DNA from: Bisporella sp. PMI_857
Lineage: Eukaryota; Ascomycota; Leotiomycetes; Helotiales; Helotiaceae
DNA: 64,000 nt
NCBI GenBank assembly: GCA_021307315.1
Contig: JAJSPD010000031.1
Span: 522,020-586,019 of the forward strand
Direction: 5' to 3'
Position numbers and translations under genes: made by a program. Positions 33,799 to 45,058 of the stretch are shown one piece after another. Below the pieces are notes generated by a model. It was given only the letters and a program-made list of their open reading frames with translations, had not been told where the DNA came from and did no database searches. The number at the start of each line of letters is the position of its first letter. Position 1 is the stretch's first letter.

Positions 33799-34824
33799 CT
33801 ATGATTCTATCGAAGATGGCTCTTTACGTTTCTTCAGCGGCTCAAATATCTCTGTCCACAGCTCACTTGCCTCTCCAAGAGTATAACTCAACGCCACGCC
33901 ATCCATCCCCACCTCCTCATCTCCCTCCATACTCTCCAGCCACGACAAAATACCGTCCAGTCCCACTGCCTTCCCCGTTGCTTGCGTAGCACCTGCCTCT
34001 AGCTGCACATGCACGATATGGATATGAAAGTGGTAATAGGTAGGCTGATAATGCACATACAGCTTCAACTGGTCCGCTTCAAGCTCTGGATACGTCTTTG
34101 TCGTCGCCTCAATGAACTTCGTCCTCATATGTCGTAGCCAGGGAATATGTTTCTTCTTCAGATCTCTTAATGACCAAATATCCATTCGCTCTACGAGGCC
34201 AAGGAGATGGAGCGCTTCGAGAGTTTTGCGGTCCCAATTCAGGTCTGGAAGGAGGAGGAAGCCTTCATCTCCATCTCGACCTTGAGGTGTACGGTATATC
34301 ACATCCTCGACCTCAGTCTTCCCATCAATGATATTCCAAACCCAGGTCAAACGCCCCTGTTCCCTCTGTGCTTGCATATATGGCCTTATCCTCTCCCTAT
34401 ATATTTCCGGTGTCTCCTCCACCATGCGCACTCCTTGTTTACTGTACTTCTTGACATGCTTCTCTGTGCAGGGATATATGAGGTTTATCTTTAGATCTGA
34501 GTGTTCCTGGTCGCTAGGGGAGGAGTTCGCGAGGTACCAGAAGTAGATGTCGTTTGCACCCAGGTTTTGGAGATGTGATAAGGTCGAGGCCGTTGAGGAC
34601 AGGTAGGTTTCCGAGGATGGGAAGGGCGCACGCTCTAGGATTAGGAGGGCGGGAGCGTTGTTGATGCGCCCATACAGAGAAATTCGTCGTCCTGCCTGGT
34701 CTGAAGATGTTAATAGGAGGTTGAACGAGGGGTATGGTGGGGTAATTAGGGTACCTTGATTTAGCACTCGCTCGAGCCTGAAGCCTGGGATCAAAGCTTC
34801 TGCTTTTGCTTTGGTGTCGTCCAT
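33799..34824 (-). CDS. DCS1: Scavenger mRNA decapping enzyme DcpS/Dcs1 (HIT family)
   Basis: Hydrolyses the m7GpppN cap left after 3'-5' mRNA decay, releasing m7GMP. Intronless, 341 residues, close to family length. The HIT triad motif HFHIHIVHV is at residues 265-273. Further matches: LLLLPDLNWDRKTLEALHLL-like stretch (cap-binding region), DIWSLRDLKKKHIPWLRHMR, and KLYVHYQPTYYHFHIHIVHV, all characteristic of DcpS. The N-terminal swapped domain includes IINLIYP-like NLIYPCTEKHVKKYS. It is transcribed divergently from the MFS gene at 35195. Confidence 0.9.
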   Translation of the reverse strand: MDDTKAKAEALIPGFRLERVLNQGTLITPPYPSFNLLLTSSDQAGRRISLYGRINNAPALLILERAPFPSSETYLSSTASTLSHLQNLGANDIYFWYLANSSPSDQEHSDLKINLIYPCTEKHVKKYSKQGVRMVEETPEIYRERIRPYMQAQREQGRLTWVWNIIDGKTEVEDVIYRTPQGRDGDEGFLLLPDLNWDRKTLEALHLLGLVERMDIWSLRDLKKKHIPWLRHMRTKFIEATTKTYPELEADQLKLYVHYQPTYYHFHIHIVHVQLEAGATQATGKAVGLDGILSWLESMEGDEEVGMDGVALSYTLGEASELWTEIFEPLKKRKEPSSIES

Positions 34825-35194
34825 TGTAGGCTTCGCCGGCGTATATCAAGGACTATGCCACGACCTGTACTTCAGCTGTGGAGTTATTATCGGACGCTGT
34901 TGCGATAAACATGCCAAGGACATCATTTTTGAGGTCACAAGTACTTATCGCAACAACACTTATTTTGGATGAGAGTATAGTAGGTCTTCGTAATATCAGA
35001 ACTCCTCGAGCTTTGAAAGCAATTAGCAAAATGTGATCCCCTTGTCCATCATACTTTATCTCTCGAGTTCATTTAGATGAGCTCACAGTTGGGTAACCCT
35101 GTAATTGCTGGACCCACGCAATATTTGCTGAAGAGACACCGCTTATCTTGGTTCACAATTCAGAAACAGAAATGCACTTCTTACTCACTAAACT
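34825..35194. promoter_or_regulatory. Divergent promoter, DCS1 / MFS transporter
   Basis: The 370 bp between two start codons. No clear TATA box or palindrome is visible. Confidence 0.4.
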
Positions 35195-36923
35195 ATGTCA
35201 GATCTAGCTTCTAGATGCAGCATCTCAAGCACAAAGCTTCTAGATTCTAACGGTGCTCATGAAGAGGATCCTCTGATCAGACCAAGTGTTGTCGCACCAA
35301 GACCAAACCATGATGAGCTCGAGGACTCTTCCAAGCCGTCTCTTGACAAGCTTGTTCTCTATTTCATGGTTATACACTTCCTGCTTGCCTTCTGCCAGAT
35401 AATTCTCGTGGCTCCGCTCCTCAGATTATTCGAGAACTCTATATGTCTTGCTCATTACAACTTTCCGGCTGGAGGTGTACAAGAAAGCATTTGTAAAATC
35501 CCAGAGATCCAGGCTCCTTTGGCTACTATTCGTGGATGGAAGTCAACTCTTGACACTATTCCAGTCTTTCTTGTGGCTATCCCTCTTGGTAGAACTGGTG
35601 ATAGATATGGACGTCGAAAGATCTTGGCACTGTCATTGATCGGCGTTGCTGGGTCTTTAGTAGAGATATTTATTGTTTGTACGTTGAACAGTGTTTATAT
35701 AAGACTGGACTAAATTCCCTCAAGGCGCTTTTCCGCGGATATTCTCTTTACGGCTAGTCTGGCTTTCATCACTTCTACTTCTATGTGGAGGAGGCTTAAA
35801 TTCAGCATCGGCTTTTATGTGGGCTTATGCCGCAGAAACTATCCCATCTGAAAGGAGGCAAGTGCTGAAGTCACAGGAATTGCATACTTTCTAACAGAAT
35901 AACCAGGAGCCATGCCTTTTATTACATATTCTCTGCGTTTTACGTCGCTGAACTCATCGCATCCTTTATCGCAGCTGTGACCATGAATATATCTCCTTGG
36001 CTGCCATCATTCTTGGCTCTAGGCTCTGTTGTGCTCGGCATTATTCTGCTTTGGATAGTGCCCAAACCACCAAAATCGAAAAAAGATGGTTCAATGGCTG
36101 ATGGCCAAGATGAAGCTTCCCATTTGACGAGAGGCAGCGAAGAGAGGCAGCTTACATCTGAAGAAACCGGCAAATATTCTTTGCTTGATGACCTTAAGGC
36201 GGTTGCAGCTATATCGAATGTTCTTCTGGTTATTCCAGTCTTTCTCGTTGGCATATTCAGGTACACTACCCTGGATGTGTTGATCCAATACGCTTCGAAT
36301 CGCTTTGGCTTAAAGATCTCGATAGGGGCAATATTTTACACTGAGACGGCGGCTTTAAATATCGTTCTGTTCTTATTCCTTATCCCCCAAGGTACGGAGT
36401 ACCTTCGCAAGAAACATAATGTATTATCAGAGAGGATGGACCTGTTCCTCGCTAGGAGCAGCGTTATCTTGATGTGTTTAGGCTCCCTTGCCATAGGTCT
36501 GGCGCCGTTGGGCAAACTTCTTCCATTTGGTAAGCAAGATCCACTAAGTGTAAGCCAATAGTCATGCTCACAAATTAACTAGGAGTTGCCGTCTTTGCTA
36601 CGGGATTTGGCAGCAGGGTCTCTGCTCTTTCTCTTGTATCATACTGGAGTAAGTCGAATCTAGTGTATCAGCTTGTTGATGCTTTACTTTTGAAAAATCT
36701 TTTTCACTGAGGATATCTGACTCCGAAATATATAGTTCCTGATGGTTCTAAAGCTACAATGTATGCCGCAATCACCGTTCTCGAGAGTCTTGGCCACGCA
36801 ATAGGAGACCCAGCCATGCAACAAATATTTGCCTCGTCACTCAAGCTTCCACCGTTCTGGCACGCAATGCCATTTTTCTTTGCAGCTGTTGGTGGATCTC
36901 TTTTTTCAAGCAACTATGTCTAA
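35195..36923 (+). CDS. Major facilitator superfamily transporter
   Basis: Five exons join in frame: 35195-35678, 35725-35857, 35907-36529, 36583-36648, 36736-36923, giving 497 residues. The second intron begins with GC (GGAG|GCAAGT), a GC-AG intron; the branch CTAAC overlaps the first AG, so the AG at 35906 is preferred, though 35897 also keeps the frame. The MFS loop motif GRTGDRYGRRK lies between TM2 and TM3. Later come SASAFMWAYAAETIPSERR (TM4-TM5 region) and a cytoplasmic hydrophilic loop with KPPKSKK. The order of hydrophobic segments fits a 12-helix carrier. The substrate is unknown. The gene appears complete although the DNA to its right is full of pseudogenes. Confidence 0.78.
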
Positions 36924-38069
36924 TACTGAGCAGGGACTATACTTTCTTGCTGTGGTATCTACATCTTTCATTAGGCCAGAACAGCATCGGCGGACTTGAA
37001 TCAACTGCTGCTTCCAATACTTGCATCATCCAATAAGCCTAGATGGGAGAAGGGTGGACAGAATCATGGGAGGGATAGCATGTAAGGCAGTATATGATCT
37101 CTATTGCAACTTAGGATGTGTCGTCATTTCGATTATTTGTACGAGCACACATTATCTCACGGCTTTCGCCGGAGATTTCACGGAAAAGATACCTCATTCT
37201 TCAAAAGATAAATATAAGCTTACTGCAGTCTAGAGTGATACTGATCGATATAGTTCAACAGTGTATAAATATATCGCAGTCATCACCCTATGTCAATCGA
37301 TCAGCAATCTCTCAGAACTAACGGGAGGTTGGAATGCCTATGGACTTTTTAAACACATTGATTCTATGATGACTAAGAAGGGGGTGAAATCATGCCCTGA
37401 CCTTAAGCCGCTCAGCTATATCCATGTAGGGAAGGCATTTTTGTCCATTTTGGTGGCTATGGATGAAACTCTGTCATGTCATAACCTCGCATACGAAATT
37501 TAAGTGATCTTGACCTGTAAAAAGACAACTGAGTAACGCCCCGCATCTCTGGGAAACTATAACAATGGCCATTATGATTTCAAGCCGGAAGGCGATGTTG
37601 AAAGAAACTATTTTCAGTGTCTTTAGGATTATTATTAGGTCTTTGTCCTATAAATAAACGAAAATCCCTTATCCTATAGCTCAATATCTACTCTCCTGAG
37701 GCCGAGCCACGATTTTCAAGTTGTGTGCCTATACCCAAAACTTCGTGGGTAAACTTCATTCGCTCACAGGTGTCATGACCTACTTCTGTACCACCACCAT
37801 GTTACCACTGTCGACCAATTGGCAGCCACAGTCACAGCCTTAGCAAGTCAGTGATAACACCATCTAGATAAAATCAAGGTTATTCTACAGGCGATACGAA
37901 CTAAAGTCGCATGGAATATATATAAGTGTTGCATACATCAATGCCTCGTCCTAGAATAGTAAGATTGTAGCCACTGAACTATTTATTTTATATATGCAAC
38001 CCACGCCACAGAGATTATGGATTCTTTCGCACTTGACCGTGGTTTTACAATACTTGGGGATCTATATTA
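36924..38069. other. Gene-free stretch between MFS gene and pseudogene
   Basis: No supported gene; short open frames show no domain. An ATG at 38017 begins MDSFALDRGFTILGDLY and stops at TAG 38068; it could be the displaced start of the pseudogene that follows, in another frame. Confidence 0.4.
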
Positions 38070-39288
38070 GGTGTGACAGAGCCTCAAAATCGTCCAATTG
38101 CTAGTATTCTGACCAAGCAATACTGGGAAGATCCAGTTAAAGCTTAAAGAAATTACGGTAATACACTATCGCAGTACATAGATATGTTCAAGAAGTCTCT
38201 TTACGAACTATGGGGATCTCTGCTGGCAAGAACTAACGAACGCTTCTAGATATTTTTTGACGGGACGCTACCGATATCCTTTCACGACCATGTGAGTGAT
38301 GCCTTATGCCCAGTCACTATCATGGGCATGCTCATGAGACTAGGCATATTCTCTGAATGCGATAGTCCCGAGTTTATTCACGCACCGGCCTCATTGAATA
38401 GAGCATGGTTGGCATCATTGCTGGGACTCACCGAGTTACACTTCGAAAACCTGAGGTGGGCGGTTGTTGAGGGCTCCTATGCTGTAGGGTTTAGCTCCGT
38501 GGTAAGTCGTGTCGAAAGCCCAACTCAATATATCATGCAGGGTTTGTGTCTTATTGAAATTTCTAGGCCAACCTTAGTGCTCACCCGCCATTTCGTGATT
38601 ATGCCACGGGTAACCTGGGCACCAGAGTCAAGCTCGTTGGTCAGTCAAGAGCCACGCTTTTCGAGGCACTTTCTATGGCAAACCAGCGAGGCTGCATCGG
38701 CGTCGTATTAGAAATTGTGCACAATCAGTTCAATAGCCAAGTAACGACCCTCAATGAGCTGAGCAACCTAAGCGAAGTGTACCGAGAGTACGGCCTCATT
38801 CTAGCATCGATGAGACCATAACGGTTTTAAGATGTGATGCGCCGTTTGCACATCAGAGGCCATAGTATAAGGGCAACAGTAAGCCAGATCTCATCTTTTT
38901 GGGAAAGCATCGATCGTTCGGGGTTGGCATCAACTTCGATAGGCCATACATGAGCCGACTGTATATTGACACACCCTTAAAGAGAATGCAAGCCGTACAT
39001 GACCAGCAAGCTGTTGTGACACAGGCTTTGCATTTACCTGTACTGATTGACCCTATTGTCACTTGACAAGCAGATCAACTGTTGAATGTATCATGTCGAG
39101 TGATGGAAATAAAAGGAAGAGATATCGAAACGCTTCGAGAAGGAAGGGTTACAGCCTTAGTAGTATTTCTATTGCGGTACCTGGGCATGTGGGACAGAGT
39201 TTCCCTGGTGCAGGGTATGTGTTGTATTGATGCCTGTGATGCGGAGGAGTGCGTACACCAACTACTAGCCCACAAATGTCTGAGATAA
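38070..39288 (+). pseudogene. Degraded fold-type I (class-III-like) PLP aminotransferase
   Basis: A continuous protein signal crosses several breaks. The frame from 38070 (TEPQNRPIASILTKQYWEDP) contains TAA at 38145 and TAG at 38247, then runs to a probable intron at 38502-38566 (GTAAGT...TTCTAG). The next exon reads ANLSAHPPFRDYATGNLGTR and GCIGVVLEIVHNQFN, then a one-base frameshift near 38808 just at the cofactor Asp (DETITVLRC). After it come APFAHQRP, TAG at 38863, KPDLIFLGK (candidate Schiff-base Lys) and GVGINFDRPYM, TGA at 39064, then an open end to 39288. The DE...PDLIFLGK pattern is that of class-III aminotransferases. All four stops can be explained by C-to-T changes, as repeat-induced point mutation would give. 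The exact enzyme is unknown. Confidence 0.6.
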
Positions 39289-39841
39289 TCAGCAGCATAG
39301 TATTTTATGACACATACATGGGAGAAATAGGGTTGCGGTCGCCTGGCAGATAGCAACCATCATGCTTTGGTTTTCTTAGTATTTACCACATGGGGCAGCT
39401 TCCTTGAGGTTCAATTGCATGGCACGACGACTACTAACTTTAATTGCAAAAGATTGAGCTTCGCTGGTATATCAAGTATAGCCTTCCTCGTAATAGAGTA
39501 GTCTCCTACTTTTGGCACGTACTTCTAAACTTGAAATCGCGAGATAGATGTAAACTATGAGTATAAATCTAGGTAATTGAGGCGAAGATAGAAAACCCAT
39601 TTTTCCAAGTTAGAGCACATGATTTACAGCGATGCCCCATGAATACTAGCTCTATATCTTGGCTCCACAGCAAATTAAATATATAATTTCTGTGGGGAAG
39701 ACTCCCTCGGTAGAACAGCGTCTTAAGTGTGTTGCTTCAATGACAGCTCTATAGCTTTTCACATCACTATCACCGCACCCTCGTTGACCTAAGGCCTAGA
39801 ACACGTTCAGAAATTTCAATCATATCTATTTTGATAAGGCT
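39289..39841. other. Gene-free stretch between two pseudogenes
   Basis: No supported feature. Composition is AT-rich, with no open frame of note. Confidence 0.4.
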
Positions 39842-42110
39842 CTACTTTAGTTCACCTACCCAAAGTTTCCCGTATTTGCTCAACCTCCCACATTTCAGAG
39901 GGACAACATGGCCAAAAAGTACTGAATCGTGCGTCGTCTCCACTGCCTCGGTCATGAAAAGGTTGTGCCACTGATTAAGCAGCTTTAACGCCTCTTTCCG
40001 GTGCTTTTCAGCTTCCTTCTCCTTCCTAGGCTCCCTCAATACTTTTGACAGGGCATAGAGACGCCGAGCCGTGCACTCGTCCGGATTGGGCCACGAACGT
40101 CGTAATTGAGCATCCGCCGAAGCATATTCTCTGCATCATCGAGACGACCATCATAATGGAGTAGTATACCCTGGGAGTAACACATATCCAGATTGAATGG
40201 GTGAAAAGGTCGATAGAGAGTATTCTGGCGAGCGACGACCTTGTAAGAGAGCTCGATGGCCGCCTTAATCTAGCCTGAATTCGCGAGAACCTCGCACATA
40301 TATAACCGAAACTTCTGCGTTGTGGGTGTTTCTGGCCCCGAATCTTGGTCCTCATCCACAAGCTGCATAGCATGGCGTACGAGCTCTAGGGCATCTTTTG
40401 ACCTCTTCTGCGCAAGGCGAACCAACGATATGTCCTTGAGAGTCTCGGCGAACTCGAAGGGAAATTCCTACTCTGGCCACTGGCGTTTAATCTCTAGAGA
40501 TTTCTTGAAACAACCCTCAGCGGCAGCAAAGTCCTCGCTTTTGAGGCACGTCCAGCCTTTGTCATTCCAGGCGTTGGACAAAAGAAGGTGCTCCTCTTGG
40601 GAGTGCGGAAGAGGAAGTTCTGCATTATATTTTAGACGAAGGACCAATATTTCGTCAAAGAGCTGGGGCGCTCGGTGTAGCTCTGAGATACCCACTGTGC
40701 TCAAAAGAGACCCGATGGCCACTCCAATATTCGGTTGAAGACGACGCAAGTGCCGGTTCTCGTCCATGAGGCATATCCTATCTGCCGTCTGTAGAATTTC
40801 AATCCCTTCCAGCCCCATGTTGCGATCCTACATGTAATAGCCGGCATCGCAATCTAATTCGGCAAAGCTAGCAGTGCCTTTCAATGGAGGATTTGTGTCT
40901 AAGTACACGGCGTGAAGGTTAATGGCGTGTGGGAGGAGGTAGCGTTCGTATATGGACCACCTTTGATTCGCCGAAACTCCTATAGGAGACTGAACCGGAA
41001 AAGCTTTCCGAATCAGCTCCATAGTCCTCTCGAATACTTTCCAGCCTTATAGCCTTATCTCTATCTAGACGGAACAACAAATGCTTCTGCAGACTTCAGT
41101 GTATGGAGGAAGCAGGCTCAGTTGGATCTCCTTGTGGTCGCACTAGATGATGACAAAGAATTTCCATTCTGACTTGGTCAAACCTGAAGAAACTCAGTCT
41201 AATACAAGAATCAGGCCTGATATAAATTTGGCACTTTAGAATTAGGGAAGACATACCTAATAGGGTTACAGTCCATTTCACTAAGTAACATCTCCTCCGG
41301 AATGGAATCTGGGTTCAGCATCGCGAGGACATCCATTAGTGACCGAGCTTCATGTCCTAGATCAGAGAGTGCGATGTCCCACACGGCATCCAATGTACGT
41401 TCATGCTGTCATATTGTTGATGCTCGAGAGTCCAATGACCGGAAAAGAGACGCCTTTCTAGGTTCTTTGAATAACTTTAGAAAGTAGGAGAAGGATCGTC
41501 TTGATTGGTCGAGATATCCTGCAACATGGGCTATGGCAGTTGGTAGCTCTTCGAGCTCCCTCGATATTGCTCGAGCATTTTCAACGTCATCAAGGAACAT
41601 TTTACTTTGTTTACCACCATGGTCCAGGTACTTCAGTAAGCGATCTACACCACCATCTTCGGTCAATTCACCTAATGAATCGAAAAAGTAGAACAGTGCT
41701 TGACGTTTTGGTATTGGGTTGTGACAATCACAGCCCCATGAGTGTAAATAGGCAAATGACTTAATACTTGGCCAGTCAATGACATTATCAAAGACAAGAA
41801 GCCAATCAGTATCTTTAGCAGTTAGAGATCAAAGAAGTTCCAATATGAAGGGTCTACTCACTGGTGCCAAGCAATTTTTGTGCCAATATTATAAGCTCTG
41901 TTTGATCTTGGATCTCATTGTCTTTGGCAAGGTTGAGAATTTGTGCAATGCGACTGAAAGTCTCTGCCAATTCGGGTGCTATCTCTGCGCGAAGCTAGAA
42001 CACAGCACGATCGGTTTTTGGGAATCTATAAACAGACTCAAGAGCTGTTTGAGTTTTGCCAACGCCGCCCATCCCATATAACACGCAAGGTCAACTGATT
42101 GGCTCGGCAA
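39842..42110 (-). pseudogene. Broken NLR-like protein: NB-ARC NTPase plus TPR repeats
   Basis: Fungal NLRs are signal-transducing NTPases used in self/non-self recognition. Reading right to left: a Walker A YGMGGVGKTQTAL near 42050-42075; a TAG at 41997-41995 where a Trp is expected (AVF*LRAE); an intron-like GTGAGT...AAAG; Walker B WLLVFDNVIDWPSIKSF; an IVTTQYQNVK segment in a shifted frame; ELPTAIAHVAGYLDQSRRSF (GLPLA-like region of NB-ARC); winged-helix-like LGHEARSLMDVLAMLNPD; and then TPR-like helices (for example WNDKGWTCLKSEDFAAAEGC, YDGRLDDAENMLRRML). There are several frameshifts and stops, so it is not functional as read. The N-terminal effector domain was not recognised; the DNA upstream to about 42550 is too degraded. 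Confidence 0.65.
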
Positions 42111-42658
42111 GTGAACACGCTACTTGGTACTAGTTAGTTTGCTGCAGGAGTAGATCAATGCGGGCCTAGTCCTACTGTGGTTCTACGTGTTAATCATGGC
42201 AAGAGCTTACGACCTAGTGCCTAGCAGTCCCCCAGTTTGGTATGAGGCGCTGCAACTTGATGTTTAAACTGTGAGCATGGCGATGGTGATCTCTCCGTCT
42301 CCACGACTATCAAAACCTCACCTTTGCCTCCTTTCCTTGGGATCTTCCCGTTCTTTGCTATTTCCTAATTGGGTAGCACGGGAGCTTGATCGACTCACTG
42401 ATGCCGTCCAGCCCCATTACATAATTAAACACAGGTATGTACCTTACTAGTTCCAGGGGCATCACGGGACTTAGCTTCGCTGAAATTGTCTTTGATCCCT
42501 GCACCACATATGAGGTAACTCTTCCGCCTTTTGTTCCCCTTCGGCTAAGCAAAACAATTTAGGGGCAGGTGAGTTGCTAAGAGAGCTCTGAGCTTGCGGC
42601 TATAATCTGAAGCTACAAAATATTGGAGTTGCTAACCAAGCTGACTAGCAAGTCAATC
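42111..42658. other. Degraded DNA between NLR-like and beta-lactamase-like pseudogenes
   Basis: The two pseudogenes diverge from here. It may hold the lost N-terminal domain of the NLR-like gene and both promoters, but no domain can be read. Confidence 0.35.
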
Positions 42659-44273
42659 ATGACCGTGCACCACCACCGTTTGACGGCGCTGAAGTCAACC
42701 AGAGGTGATATCGAAAAAATCTGCCAAGTATCCGGAGTGCCCAGTGTGTCAGTAGTAGTCATCAGCCATGGGGAAACAATATTTACGGAAAACATCGGAT
42801 ATAGCAATATAGCAAAGCAAACAATGATGACATCAGACACGATCTTTCAGATAGCATCAATGACGAAAAGTTTCACTGCCACTTGCATCAATCGCTTGAG
42901 AGTTGAAGGAAAACTCAAATTGGATGATACAATCCGGAATATCATTCCAGGAGCCCGAAGTCGCGACCTTATTGTTGCTCAGTTTGCAACTATTGCGGAT
43001 TTGCTTGGCCATCGAACTGCGCTCCAACGAGCGAATGATTGGTGGCAAGGCGCAGCAGGCGAGCTTCTTTTGAAAGGGAGCAAACCACCACAGTCTTCAA
43101 CCAACTGCGTTCTGTCCAAAGCCTTCGATCTCAATTCATGTATAACAACATTTGTTATGCTTTGCTAGGGGAGATCATCATTAAATTAAGCGGCCGGACT
43201 TATGACGCATACCTAAAACAAATATCCTTGATCCATTGGAAATGACACTAAGTATCACAACGAAAGATAATGGCCTCCCAGATGATACTTCTCTGGCTTA
43301 CAGTGCTTGAAAGACGCCAGACCATTCAATGTCCGTCTGCCAGGCAGCAGTGCGAGTGCAGCAATGGGATCTGCAGGTGATTTATGAGCACAGCGAATGA
43401 TTTGAGTAAGTATTACAAGGCTCTTCTGAAAGCTTGGACTGCGCAAACGAATACCGGGGGAGGTATTGCAACTGGTGGGACCAAAAGGCAGATATTCGAC
43501 GACCTGTCTTGGCTCCTCACACCATTACAGATTATGGAATACCCAACCATCAGGGAGAAAAGTTACGCTGCCGGGTGGGTTAGAAGCCAATTGCCTGGGA
43601 CTGTAGGAAATATAGGGGCCAATCCTGGCCTTGTTGAACAAATGCCACTATTGGGTGATGGGCTTGACTCCCACCTGGCATTCTGGCACAAGGAAGTTTA
43701 GTTGGCGCGACTTCATTTGCCATGCTCCTACCCGAAACTGAATCTGCTGTAGTGGTCCTCACAAAACTCGATGGCACTCGACGATGCTGCGGATTGGATT
43801 GGCCAACTATTAATCGAGATATTATTGGATGGTCCTATCCGACACGACACGTCCACCTAGCATCTTTCAGTGCCAAAAGGGCGATTGAGAAGTTTGAAAA
43901 TTTGTCCAAAGAGATTGAAGGTGGAAGATAACCTTCACATCCACCTAAGGACCTTGGTAGATATGCTGGTTCGTATGTAGGCGTGGGAGGCGTATTTCTC
44001 ATCGACATAGTACTCGCCGAAGAGACACTTCAGATCCTTTTCCAGGGCGCTCAAACTTTCCGTCTACAACATTACCACGGCAATACTTTCTCCTGGTTTC
44101 TCCCATTCGACGACCAAATTAAGCGAGGGCTCTTCATCTCTTACAAACCAGAACACTATTTCATAAATTTCAAGTCGGAGGGAGAGAACGGGTTTAGAAT
44201 TTTGAACTGGATACATGATGCTGAGATAGCTGAAGGGGAGGGCTTCTACCGGGGTAGGGACAGCGACAACTAG
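42659..44273 (+). pseudogene. Broken serine beta-lactamase-like hydrolase (class C/PBP fold)
   Basis: The frame from the ATG at 42659 reads VSGVPSVSVVVISHGETIFT and then QIASMTKSFTATCINRLR, where SMTK is the SxxK catalytic motif. After a frameshift near 43068 comes FMYNNICYALLGEIIIKLSG, where YNN is the YxN motif. Further shifts occur near 43225, near 43300-43385 (including TGA and frame change at AGDLMSTANDLSKYY) and near 43690 (SLVGATSFAMLLPETESAVV); a TAA lies at 43929. The C-terminal part (GSYVGVGGVFLIDIVLAEE onward) is the lipocalin-like extension seen in fungal members of this family. At least four frame changes make it a pseudogene. Fungal relatives are esterases or peptidases in secondary metabolism or detoxification; the original role is unknown. 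Confidence 0.72.
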
Positions 44274-44637
44274 CCTTTGTCCCTGTCACTACACTTTCCA
44301 GTGGACGGATCTAAAAAAAAGGTACTTATCTGCTGATTGTCTTCTGGGGGGAGGGAGGGTCCAGTTAAAACCCTTGACTGCACAACAAATTTTTTTGCAA
44401 AAGCTTATACATTTAGAATGTATTTAAACCTAAACAACTTTCTACAGCTCTGTGGCCGTACTGCTGATTTTGCTCTGCTGAATATTTCAAGGTTGACTGT
44501 TAGAGTTGGAGTATATTTGACCGCATTTAAAAGAGTAAGTGGAGGTCCAACTGAGCTTAGTTGGACTTGCACAGACCATATTTAACACTTCAATTTCTTT
44601 CTTTAAATTTTTAGCAAATTTAAGTAAAGTATTTTAT
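44274..44637. other. Gene-free stretch
   Basis: AT-rich DNA with a short open frame (44337-44585) of no recognisable content. Confidence 0.35.
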
Positions 44638-44789
44638 TGTGACGGGTTGGGCGGCGCGTGACCCCAGTAAAGCCGCCATGGAGCCACCGACCCGTAATCT
44701 CCTGGATCCTCCTTTTCTCTCCTTATATTGATTCTCTTTGTAATATAGCAGTGATAGCCAATTGAATAAGTTACTCTCAGCCCGTTACA
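44638..44789 (-). mobile_element. Putative solo LTR, Copia-like
   Basis: Read on the minus strand this 152-bp segment starts TGTAACGGGCTGAGAGTAAC and ends with CCCAACCCGTCACA, the TG...CA ends of an LTR. Inside is a TATA-like CAATATAAGGAGAG. The ends are imperfect inverted repeats (TGTAACGGG / CCCGTCACA). The 5-bp flanks (TTTAT and AATGT) do not match, so no target duplication is seen. It could be an old solo LTR or a fragment. Confidence 0.45.
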
Positions 44790-45058
44790 AATGTTAAAAA
44801 AAACATTTTCCAGCGCAAAATTAAGTATTATAAATCGACTTAATCGTTTAATATAAAACTGTAGCTTCTTTAAAACGGCTTAAACAGTAAATAAGTACTA
44901 ATAGCGTTATTTTACGAAAAGTTTATAAAGTATCAAAAAGTATTAGCAAAGCAAATCTAAGTGAGTTCTCGAAATAGTTTATTACGTATTACTAATTGGG
45001 AATAGCTTCATTTAGAGTCAATATTATAGTATGCTATACTATGGTATAATATAATATA
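44790..45058. other. AT-rich stretch, probably mutated repeat DNA
   Basis: Very AT-rich with many TAA/TTA steps, as expected for repeat-induced point mutation. No gene. Confidence 0.35.
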
